Positions 1 through 4,963 of a stretch of DNA of 5,942 nucleotides are shown piece after piece. This DNA comes from an uncultured Ruminococcus sp. (GTDB lineage: Bacteria > Bacillota_A > Clostridia > Oscillospirales > Ruminococcaceae). Below the pieces are notes generated by a model that was given only the letters and a program-made list of their open reading frames with translations, was not told the origin of the DNA and ran no database searches. Both the position numbers and the translations under genes were made by a program. The first letter of the stretch is position 1. The number at the start of each line of letters is the position of its first letter. The DNA is taken from assembly GCA_937880065.1 (NCBI GenBank), contig CALFMA010000019.1:1-5942 (forward strand). The letters are read 5' to 3'.

Positions 1-207
1 CGCTATGTCGAATGCGACAGCGTCCATCTTTCGGAAAGTTTGCCCGCGAATTCGTCGATGCCGACTCCGAGCATGAAGTTTCCCTTGTATCTGAAACACT
101 CGCGACAAACCCAATCTTCTCAAGACACTTTCGACGAGCAAAATATCGTCATCCCCTTCAAACTGAAAGGAATTTTAGACAAAAATTTAGTTGATGGTAG
201 ATTATAA
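1..207. other. Left flank with unresolved coding frame, possible gene end
   Basis: This stretch is visibly richer in G and C than the DNA that follows. Several frames are open at once. On the plus strand one frame runs from the window edge to a TAA at 205-207 and would end in IVIPFKLKGILDKNLVDGRL, 12 bases before the acetyltransferase start; that spacing would suit an operon. A second plus frame is open to 194. On the minus strand a frame ending at position 3 contains the protein-like run GNFMLGVGIDEFAGKLSERW. I cannot tell which is real and recognise no family. The best guess is the 3' end of a plus-strand gene upstream of the acetyltransferase, but a decayed gene on either strand is possible. 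Confidence 0.3.
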
Positions 208-219
208 AAGTAATTTTAT

Positions 220-891
220 ATGTTTCTTAGAAAGATTTATTACAAGTATAGAGATTATAAAATTGACAAATCATTAAGAGATTCTGTTACTCTATTAGGC
301 AAAAATTATGAATTTATTGGAAATTTCATTTCTGTTAAACATTTATTTGGAGCCACTAAAGAACAAATCGTTTTTGATGATAATGTTACAATTATTGGTG
401 GAAATATAACATGCTCACACAAAGGTCAGATATATTTAGGCAAACATGTCAAACTACAGAATGATAATATATTATGTGTTGATAAAGTTGAAATTGGAGA
501 CTATACCGCAATTGCATCAAATGTAACAATCACAGACAATAATAACCACCCGATCAATCCTGATTTTAGAAAGTTCATGCGTACAACACCTCACGGAAGT
601 GATGCTCGCTCGTGGATACACTCTTCTCATGCTCCAGTAAAAATAGGGCAAAATTGTTGGATAGGGCAAAATGTAAGAATTCAAAAAGGTGTCACAATTG
701 GAGACAACTCTATTATTGCAGCAAATTCTGTCGTCACGAAAAGCGTTCCTGCAAATTGCATTGCGGCAGGCAATCCTGCAAGAATTGTTAAAACAGATAT
801 ACATTTAATTCCAGCTCCTACAACTTGTGAAGAATACAATGAATATGTAGAAAATGGCAAAAAATGTTGTTTTTTCTGCATATTTTTTTGA
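220..891 (+). CDS. Hexapeptide-repeat (left-handed beta-helix) O-acetyltransferase
   Basis: Predicted cytoplasmic acyl-CoA-dependent acetyltransferase of the CatB/LacA/maltose-acetyltransferase-like superfamily. Such enzymes acetylate sugars of surface polysaccharides or small molecules; the substrate cannot be read from sequence. Hexapeptide coils [LIV]-G-x(4) run from about residue 50 to 105 and again from 139 to 190 (IGQNCWIG, VTIGDNSIIAANSVV). They are split by a loop with NNNHPI, whose His110 is the expected catalytic base. The family closing motif AAGNPARIVK is at 182-191. The ATG at 220 has no clear Shine-Dalgarno sequence, unlike the genes to the right. Length (223 aa) is normal, but the last residues, after about ENGKK, look borrowed: past about position 866 the DNA belongs to the neighbouring mobile element. 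The native C-terminus may therefore have been replaced. It is convergent with, and overlapped by, the relaxase frame. It is probably a host gene in a polysaccharide locus, less likely cargo. Confidence 0.88.
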   Translation: MFLRKIYYKYRDYKIDKSLRDSVTLLGKNYEFIGNFISVKHLFGATKEQIVFDDNVTIIGGNITCSHKGQIYLGKHVKLQNDNILCVDKVEIGDYTAIASNVTITDNNNHPINPDFRKFMRTTPHGSDARSWIHSSHAPVKIGQNCWIGQNVRIQKGVTIGDNSIIAANSVVTKSVPANCIAAGNPARIVKTDIHLIPAPTTCEEYNEYVENGKKCCFFCIFF

Positions 892-2225
892 CTTCTGAGA
901 TAATCGTCAACAGTTTTTCGGGACTTTTCAAGCTCTGAAACTTTTGCTTTTAAAGCTAAATATTCATCGTGTTTTAAGGAACGTTCTTCTGCAAGAGCGT
1001 TCCTTTTTTTCTTCATAGTTTCAGGTGTAGGAACATTACCGTTTGGAAACATTTCTTTAAGATGTTTTACTGACTTTCGATAGTCTGAAATTTCTGCCTG
1101 ATGCTCGGATTCAAAACGCTTTTTCTCACGTCCTGATAATGTATTCAGCTTATCCATAACACGTTTTAACTTCTGAACTTTTCGAGCAGTTTTTATTTTT
1201 ATATCAAGGTCATCAATTTCCGTTTTCAGACTATTCAGCTTATCAACCCAGAAGCCTATTTGTGTATGAGCTGCAAACAGCTTTTTCTCAATACTTTCTT
1301 TGTCTTTTTCCGTGTATTCAGCAAGCTGATTGAGAGCCTTTGCAGTACGTTTCATATTCTCTATTTCTGCCCAATGCTGTAACGCAGAAGAATTTTGCAT
1401 CTTCTCAGTCTGAGTATCAATCAGATTAGATTTTTCGTGAGTTCTGATAATGCCGTTATATAATTCTATACGCTTGATAATCTGCTTTGTTTCATAATAC
1501 CAACCCAGCGTTCTTGCACGAGTAAATTTCTTTTGTCCTGCAAGTTTAAATTTAAGGTCAATAACGTGTTCAGGGGAGTAGACTACTTCGATATTGTGAT
1601 TAGAGCATTTGCGTAGAAAATCCTCAAAATCATTGCTTTCTTTCACCACTTGGTCGATAGTGAATTTCAGCTTTGCTTTCCACGATAATCCCTGTCTGCT
1701 CATATCCCATTCATAATAGGTTTTACCCTTATTGTTTTCAGGGTTTTCTATCACGGAAAGACAATGTTTTTTACAAATTTCATCTGACAAGTTTCTGAGA
1801 TTTACCCACTTACGATGTTGTTTATCACCTTGGTCAGCGTGAGTTTCAAAAGTCCGACCGTCAATCATATTCACATTATTGAAAATACAATGCAAATGAA
1901 TATGTTCTTTATCGTTATGAACAGCAAGATAATATTGATACTCATTGCCAAGAAATTCACGGCATAATTCGATGCCAACCTGCAAGGCATTTTCGGGAGT
2001 AATTTCACCCGGTGAAAAGCTCTGAATGAAGTGATGAGAAAGTATCTGATTTCTGCCTGTACCCAGACTTCGTATTTGCTCAAAGTCTTTACTTGCTTCA
2101 TATGGATTTTTACTACAGCCATTTGTAAAAATCAGTTCTCCGTTATTGGTTTTATCAGGATTAGCAATATACGCTATTGCGTTAGCTTCTGTAACTCGGA
2201 TTGAAACAATCTTAGTTGTTGCCAA
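681..2225 (-). CDS. MOBP-type relaxase (Relaxase/Mobilisation nuclease domain), C-terminus chimeric
   Basis: Nicks one DNA strand at oriT, stays bound through a tyrosine and pilots the strand during conjugative mobilization. The nuclease domain spans about residues 1-250. Tyr19 in AIAYIANPDKT is the likely catalytic tyrosine. HHFIQSFSPGEITPENAL (64-81) is the second motif. The metal-binding triad motif HNDKEHIHLHCIFN begins at His103, with His108, His110 and His112. Residues about 280-450 are Lys/Glu-rich and probably coiled coil. The start is TTG at 2225-2223, with AGAAGGA upstream inside mobC, giving a 52-base overlap and probable translational coupling. Family-like sequence ends around KNMQKKQ (residue 453). 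The last 61 residues are the antisense of the acetyltransferase gene and end in a hydrophobic stretch, so the native C-terminus has been lost or swapped. The catalytic part is complete, so activity may survive. Confidence 0.9.
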   Translation of the reverse strand: MATTKIVSIRVTEANAIAYIANPDKTNNGELIFTNGCSKNPYEASKDFEQIRSLGTGRNQILSHHFIQSFSPGEITPENALQVGIELCREFLGNEYQYYLAVHNDKEHIHLHCIFNNVNMIDGRTFETHADQGDKQHRKWVNLRNLSDEICKKHCLSVIENPENNKGKTYYEWDMSRQGLSWKAKLKFTIDQVVKESNDFEDFLRKCSNHNIEVVYSPEHVIDLKFKLAGQKKFTRARTLGWYYETKQIIKRIELYNGIIRTHEKSNLIDTQTEKMQNSSALQHWAEIENMKRTAKALNQLAEYTEKDKESIEKKLFAAHTQIGFWVDKLNSLKTEIDDLDIKIKTARKVQKLKRVMDKLNTLSGREKKRFESEHQAEISDYRKSVKHLKEMFPNGNVPTPETMKKKRNALAEERSLKHDEYLALKAKVSELEKSRKTVDDYLRSQKNMQKKQHFLPFSTYSLYSSQVVGAGIKCISVLTILAGLPAAMQFAGTLFVTTEFAAIIELSPIVTPF

Positions 2226-2515
2226 AGCACATTCACATCCTTCTGTAATTCTGAAAGATCATTAGCGTAAATATTGCCTGTAGAATTAACCCTTACTGCT
2301 ATCTGATTTACATTGGCTGCAATGCCTGATATATCTCTGATTACTTTTTCATATTTTTTCTTATCAAGACGAATTACAAGTCCATACAGCATTAATTTTC
2401 TGATAAATTCGCCTTGGAATTTAAAGCCTGACAATTCAAATTTGTGCTGAAAAATATTATATTCTTCATCGTTTAATCTGAATGAGATTTTATGCTTTCG
2501 GTTGTCGTTTTTCAT
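2174..2515 (-). CDS. mobC: MobC-family relaxosome accessory protein
   Basis: Small DNA-binding partner of the relaxase that binds or opens oriT so the relaxase can nick. The 113-aa length is usual. The N-terminal part (about 9-45, KISFRLNDEEYNIF, then GEFIRKLML) fits a ribbon-helix-helix fold. The C-terminal part (about 62-103: ISGIAANVNQIAVRVNSTGN and VNVLWQQLR) carries the conserved MobC signature. The ATG at 2515-2513 has a good site, AAAGGAG, at + positions 2523-2529, seven bases upstream. It is the first gene of a two-gene mob operon: the relaxase starts 52 bases before its stop. The oriT-like palindrome and a promoter lie directly upstream, so MobC bound there could also repress its own operon (inference). 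Gene symbol is given by family, not by exact match. Confidence 0.9.
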   Translation of the reverse strand: MKNDNRKHKISFRLNDEEYNIFQHKFELSGFKFQGEFIRKLMLYGLVIRLDKKKYEKVIRDISGIAANVNQIAVRVNSTGNIYANDLSELQKDVNVLWQQLRLFQSELQKLTQ

Positions 2516-2551
2516 AACAGTTCTCCTTTCATATTTTTTTAAATCGGGGTC

Positions 2552-2626
2552 TTAGGGGTGAAACCCTTAACAAGCGGTTGTACTTTGACGGGATTTGCTA
2601 AAATGTCCGACAATGTACCTTGCTTG
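2552..2626. other. Candidate origin of transfer (oriT): hairpin plus nested imperfect palindrome
   Basis: Two inverted-repeat blocks sit just upstream of mobC, where MOBP elements often keep oriT. The first is TTAGGGG (2552-2558), loop TGAAA, CCCTTAA (2564-2570), 7 pairs with one G/T. The second is a nested palindrome over 2571-2626. CAAGC (2571-2575) pairs with GCTTG (2622-2626), GTAC (2580-2583) with GTAC (2615-2618), and TTGACGG (2585-2591) with CCGACAA (2607-2613) with one mismatch; a 15-base centre remains. No IncP-type nic core could be recognised, so the nick position is unknown. It could also be an operator for the mob promoter, which lies upstream of it. Confidence 0.55.
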
Positions 2627-2684
2627 CTACACTTGAAATCAGAACATATGGTTGGACTTTGAAAAATAAAAATATCCCTCCATA

Positions 2685-2713
2685 TATATACCGAAAATAA
2701 TGTCATTTGTAAG
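2685..2713 (-). promoter_or_regulatory. Predicted mob operon promoter
   Basis: Read on the minus strand: -35 CTTACA (2713-2708), 17-base spacer, -10 TATATA (2690-2685). It would start transcription about 160 bases before mobC, so the transcript leader would contain the oriT-like palindrome. The spacer end and -10 form part of the block TTTTCGGTATATA-N6-GGGATA, which recurs at 4913-4937 before the excisionase region. Both boxes match the sigma-A consensus only moderately, so activation by a regulator is plausible. Confidence 0.5.
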
Positions 2714-2806
2714 GAGCAAAACAAGAAGATTTTAAGATATTTTTTAAAATTCGTTGAAACGTTGTAATAATTGTGAATGATTTGTTACAGTTCTGTCGTT
2801 TTTAAC

Positions 2807-2836
2807 ATTGACATTTTATGGTCAATTAGTTATAAT
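2807..2836 (+). promoter_or_regulatory. Perfect consensus sigma-A promoter with overlapping inverted repeat
   Basis: TTGACA (2808-2813), 17-base spacer, TATAAT (2831-2836): all twelve positions match consensus. An inverted repeat ATTGAC (2807-2812) / GTCAAT (2821-2826) overlaps the -35 box and spacer and could be a repressor site. Transcription would begin near 2843 and run right, away from the mob operon, toward the 51-codon ORF and the XRE-like gene at 3400-4018. No gene start is evident for more than 500 bases, so the product is either a long leader or a non-coding RNA. Confidence 0.7.
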
Positions 2837-3399
2837 TAAATTATACGGTTATGATGCTAATGTGCATGAGTATTTCATAGAGATATTTTTGCACAAATCA
2901 TTGAAGTTTCAGTATCTGATTGTATATAAATTTAAAAGGAGGTGCAATAGGTTTCGGTCATTCATCGTGCAATAGGTTTCGGTCATTCATCGGTATTAGA
3001 TTTAAAGGGTAAAAAATTACATATCATTTTGTTATTGAGTAAAAGAGGATTGTATAATAAAAAATTTCATTTTATTTGTGGAGAACATTCCTTTCAGCTT
3101 GAAAAAATTTTGTCGTGTATAAAAAACTCAAAAACATGGGAATAGCAAATAAATATGAAATTATATCGTTAACAAATAAACTTTAAATTGCCGACTTGAA
3201 AAGTATCGTATAGTAATAATGATGTTCTCAATACGTATATTAACGATGAATGCAACTGTTTGAAAAAATTAAGTAACCGTGTTTTAACCTTGCTCTATTA
3301 AAACCTACTTTGAAACTTCATAGGAAAAATATGAGCGAAAAATAAGACAATATTAAATTAGCCATTTAATTTTGTCGTAAATGATAGGAGGTGTGGATT
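2837..3399 (+). other. Long gene-poor stretch downstream of the consensus promoter
   Basis: AT-rich and without a convincing gene on either strand. It holds an inverted repeat TGTGCA (2861-2866) / TGCACA (2890-2895), a small TCAG-TAT-CTGA hairpin (2910-2920), a strong but orphan ribosome site AAAAGGAGG (2934-2942) and a tandem duplication (2942-2991). One frame is open from 2951 to a TAA at 3149-3151 (66 sense codons, containing LYNKKFHFICGEHSFQLEKI) but has no start codon near the ribosome site. From 3152 to 3380 I see only AT-rich sequence. It could be the 5' leader of the 3400-4018 genes, an RNA gene, or the remains of a lost gene. Confidence 0.5.
2942..2991 (+). repeat. Perfect 25-bp tandem duplication
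   Basis: Two identical adjacent 25-base copies, 2942-2966 and 2967-2991, each starting GTGCAATAGG and ending TCATTCATC. The first copy begins inside the orphan ribosome site AAAAGGAGG. The unit is not a multiple of three, so duplication would shift any reading frame through it. Confidence 0.9.
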
Positions 3400-3555
3400 A
3401 TGGGATTGAGTATACTGGCTTTAAATATTGTAACTCAAAAGAAAATGAAATTTTGCTTCTATTTACAAGCAATAAGAAGCATTTTTTTGAAGTTCATTTT
3501 ATGTGAGTTCTATAATAATAAGTCCTATGTTACTGTGCAAAGTGACGATGGATAA
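3400..3555 (+). CDS. Small ORF of unknown function (51 aa) upstream of XRE-like gene
   Basis: The ATG at 3400 is preceded by an excellent ribosome site, AGGAGG at 3386-3391, eight bases upstream; this is the main evidence. The product begins MGLSILALNIVTQKKMK and ends VTVQSDDG. It is basic and hydrophobic, with no recognised family, no clear signal peptide and no cysteine motif. Its end overlaps the next gene as ATGGATAA (start ATG 3548-3550, stop TAA 3553-3555), which would allow translational coupling. Three readings are possible: a real small protein, a leader ORF that delivers ribosomes to the XRE-like gene, or the original N-terminus of that gene separated by a frameshift near 3548. Confidence 0.45.
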   Translation: MGLSILALNIVTQKKMKFCFYLQAIRSIFLKFILCEFYNNKSYVTVQSDDG

Positions 3556-4018
3556 TTTAGAGAAACATACTAATGCAGCTAAAGAAGAAATTCTGTCTGC
3601 ATTAATTATACAATATAATATACTGCCATATCGTGATGAATCATTTGGTATGTATATTAAACGAATTATGAACTTCAAAAAACTCACAAATAAAAATATA
3701 TCAGATAGGACAGGACTCTTTGAGCCAACAATAAGTAGATACCTGAAAGATTCTGTGAATTACACACAAGAAAATGTGATAGCTTTGGTAATAAGCTTAG
3801 AACTTGTATAAACTCAAATTGAAGCAGCATTACGCCTTGCAGGTGTCCGTATTGATAACATGAATTCAAGGCGAAATTGTATAATACAATTATGTCTTGA
3901 CCGTTGCTCCCTTTCAGGAGTAGAAAAAATGACAGTTGCTTCATGCAATCGCTTGTTACAATCTGTAGGTGAAAAACCACTTACTCAAATAGGTGTTAAT
4001 GATGATTATCCAGACTAA
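3548..4018 (+). pseudogene. XRE-like helix-turn-helix regulator interrupted by an in-frame TAA
   Basis: The frame starts at ATG 3548 (a GTG at 3503 is possible but has no ribosome site) and encodes a helix-turn-helix region: MYIKRIMNFKKLTNKNISDR followed by TGLFEPTISRYLKD and ENVIALVISLEL. A TAA at 3809-3811 stops it after 87 residues. The same frame continues without a break to TAA 4016-4018 with a typical second half (IEAALRLAGVRI at 3818-3853, then CNRLLQSVGEKPLTQIG). This matches the C-terminal layout I know from XRE-like proteins in Clostridia mobile elements (LEL..., L-AG, then a PL motif). It therefore looks like one gene of about 156 codons broken by a single base change. The N-terminal DNA-binding half may still be made. 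Rare read-through or a sequencing error are alternatives. Confidence 0.75.
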
Positions 4019-4060
4019 ACAATGCGAAAACGAAGTTAATTGTAAACTTTATATGAACGG

Positions 4061-4075
4061 TTTCACGGCGTGAAA
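4061..4075. repeat. Short inverted repeat between XRE-like gene and terminator
   Basis: TTTCAC (4061-4066), GGC, GTGAAA (4070-4075): a tight 6-bp hairpin or a near-symmetric operator. No T-run follows, so it is not a terminator by itself. A weaker pair, GTCCA (4097-4101) / TGGAC (4114-4118), lies just downstream. Function unknown. Confidence 0.4.
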
Positions 4076-4127
4076 TTCCTGAATAGTTTGCTCATAGTCC
4101 AGATTGATTATTATGGACAATAGAATA

Positions 4128-4189
4128 AAAAAATAAGCCTATGCGATTGTGCTATTATCACAACGTATAGGCTTATTTTTTGTTTTTTT
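4128..4189 (+). terminator. Strong intrinsic terminator, probably bidirectional
   Basis: Arms 4128-4145 and 4164-4181 pair over 18 positions (AAAAAATAAGCCTATGCG against CGTATAGGCTTATTTTTT, one G/U). They continue as TTGTG (4147-4151) / CACAA (4159-4163) around the loop CTATTAT. The T-tract runs to 4189, and the A-rich left side would give a T-tract on the other strand. It separates the 3400-4018 unit from the sigma-like gene. Confidence 0.92.
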
Positions 4190-4229
4190 ACTTTCATGTC
4201 GATGCAATGCAATTTATGAAAATATGATT

Positions 4230-4235
4230 TATAAT
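4230..4235 (+). promoter_or_regulatory. Candidate -10 box for the sigma-like gene
   Basis: TATAAT at 4230-4235 matches the -10 consensus exactly, but the region 17-18 bases upstream (around ATGCAA) is a poor -35 box. Transcription would start near 4242, right after the strong terminator and right before the 10-bp hairpin. A weak -35 suggests dependence on an activator, or a false match in AT-rich DNA. Confidence 0.4.
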
Positions 4236-4245
4236 ATATACATAA

Positions 4246-4285
4246 CCTAATGGAAGCAAGCGCGCTGTTACTCAGTTCCATTAGG
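4246..4285 (+). repeat. 10-bp inverted repeat at the predicted 5' end of the sigma-gene transcript
   Basis: CCTAATGGAA (4246-4255) and TTCCATTAGG (4276-4285) are perfectly complementary around a 20-base loop containing the self-complementary AGCGCGCT. It lies about four bases after the predicted transcription start and has no T-run. It could stabilise the RNA 5' end, form part of the folded leader, or act as an operator. Confidence 0.7.
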
Positions 4286-4291
4286 CAAACA

Positions 4292-4382
4292 CAATCAGAA
4301 GCTGAGAAATGATTGTCAGAGAATTACGCTCCGACAGTCATCAGCTTGTTCATTATGTGCGTTTTTCTCTGACAGAAAGGAG
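4292..4382 (+). promoter_or_regulatory. Folded leader with mutually exclusive hairpins before the sigma-like gene
   Basis: Three pairings compete. (a) CAATCA (4292-4297) with TGATTG (4310-4315). (b) A long hairpin: AAGCTGA (4299-4305) with TCAGCTT (4341-4347), continued by ATGATTGTC (4309-4317) with GACAGTCAT (4333-4341) and GAG (4319-4321) with CTC (4329-4331). (c) TGTCAGAGAA (4314-4323) with TTCTCTGACA (4365-4374), perfect over ten bases and ending one base before the ribosome site AAAGGAG (4376-4382). Structure b frees the ribosome site while structure c crowds it, a layout expected for translational attenuation. The pairings are seen; the switching is inferred. Confidence 0.55.
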
Positions 4383-4392
4383 AAAAACGTGA
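4309..4392 (+). CDS. Possible 27-residue leader ORF overlapping the sigma-like start
   Basis: ATG 4309 opens a 27-codon frame (begins MIVRELRSDSHQLVHYVR) whose TGA (4390-4392) overlaps the GTG start of the sigma-like gene as GTGA. It spans the arms of the competing hairpins, so a translating ribosome would melt structures b and c. There is no convincing ribosome site before its ATG, which is the main doubt. No run of one amino acid hints at amino-acid sensing. Confidence 0.3.
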   Translation: MIVRELRSDSHQLVHYVRFSLTERRKT

Positions 4393-4850
4393 AACACGAA
4401 AACAAATTAGATATAAGGAATGTTCCCGGTGTTACAGAGGACATAATCAGAGAATACAAAAAACTTTGTAGACGTGAACGCTATCTGGAAGAAATGGACC
4501 GAAAGAGCAGGAATGTAAGCTACGGTTATGAAGATGAGATAGGGTTTCTTTTACCAGCAGCTAATACAACAGAAGAGTTCTGCCGTGAAGAAGATGCTGA
4601 GCTTTATAAGAAACTTGCTGATGCTTTGGTGAAGCTCAAGGCTGAGAACGAATCGTGGTATGATGCAATTATTGCCTATTATTATAGTGATGAAGATACA
4701 TCGTATAGTACCATAGCAAAAGGCTTGGGTGTAACGAAAACAAATGTGTTTTATAAAGTGAAATATGGAATTGAATTTTTGAGAAAACAATTACTGGATG
4801 AGCAACAAACAATGTTAATACTAACAAAAAATACTGTTGATTTTTATTAA
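4389..4850 (+). CDS. Sigma-70 region-4-like regulatory protein
   Basis: A 153-aa protein of the small sigma-factor-like type common in Gram-positive conjugative elements. The start is GTG at 4389, with AAAGGAG six bases upstream. Residues 1-85 are charged and probably helical (REYKKLCRRERYLEEMDRK at 21-39). Residues about 89-135 carry a region-4-like helix-turn-helix: WYDAIIAYYYSDEDTSYSTI then AKGLGVTKTNVFYKVKYGI, with the recognition helix about 116-127. No clear sigma region 2 is visible, so it may act as an activator or partial sigma rather than a full sigma factor. It stands between the strong terminator and the excisionase region, behind a folded leader, in the position expected for a controller of transfer or excision. 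The exact targets are unknown; the CGGTATATA-type promoters here are candidates. Confidence 0.75.
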   Translation: MKHENKLDIRNVPGVTEDIIREYKKLCRRERYLEEMDRKSRNVSYGYEDEIGFLLPAANTTEEFCREEDAELYKKLADALVKLKAENESWYDAIIAYYYSDEDTSYSTIAKGLGVTKTNVFYKVKYGIEFLRKQLLDEQQTMLILTKNTVDFY

Positions 4851-4866
4851 AATAAACGAAACAATG

Positions 4867-4882
4867 ATTTTTTATAAAAAAT
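4867..4882. repeat. All-A/T 16-bp palindrome after the sigma-like gene
   Basis: ATTTTTTATAAAAAAT is a perfect palindrome 16 bases after the stop of the sigma-like gene. With no G-C pairs it would be a weak terminator at best; it may simply be AT-rich spacer. Confidence 0.35.
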
Positions 4883-4896
4883 ATTTCTATTTACAC

Positions 4897-4937
4897 TTAA
4901 CGATTGCCGTTTTTTTCGGTATATAAGTGAGGGGATA
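4897..4937 (+). promoter_or_regulatory. Predicted promoter of excisionase region, sharing the mob promoter block
   Basis: -35-like TTAACG (4897-4902), 17-base spacer, -10 TATATA (4920-4925). TTTTCGGTATATA (4913-4925), then six bases, then GGGATA (4932-4937) repeats the block seen on the minus strand at 2697-2673, with the same spacing. Transcription would start about 250 bases before the excisionase gene and include the hairpin and palindrome region. Confidence 0.5.
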
Positions 4938-4963
4938 ATAATCCTTTCATAACACACACCTGT

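Noticed and set aside
12..194. 60-residue plus-strand frame in the left flank
   Set aside because: It overlaps other open frames, is arginine-rich and has no ribosome site; it is treated as part of the unresolved flank.
517..804. Minus-strand frame inside the acetyltransferase
   Set aside because: Antisense shadow of conserved hexapeptide repeats, rich in Cys, Asn and Arg, with no ribosome site.
852..890. A/T-run hairpin between acetyltransferase and relaxase as a terminator
   Set aside because: The stem is only an A-run against a T-run with a bulged GC end; too weak to call.
1871..2122. Second minus-strand frame within the relaxase gene
   Set aside because: Shadow of the relaxase catalytic region in another frame; no family resemblance.
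2539..2724. 61-residue minus-strand frame upstream of mobC
   Set aside because: Covers the oriT-like palindrome and promoter, lacks a ribosome site and shows no protein-like pattern.
2942..2991. CRISPR-like array
   Set aside because: The two 25-base copies touch without a spacer; it is a simple tandem duplication.
3503..3547. GTG at 3503 as start of the XRE-like gene
   Set aside because: No ribosome site and inside the small ORF; ATG 3548, coupled through the ATGGATAA overlap, is better.
3499..3980. Two minus-strand frames opposite the XRE-like gene (3499-3687 and 3684-3980)
   Set aside because: Antisense of the XRE-like sequence; the plus strand carries the family motifs.
4551..4790. Minus-strand frame inside the sigma-like gene
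   Set aside because: Shadow frame without a ribosome site or a recognisable domain.
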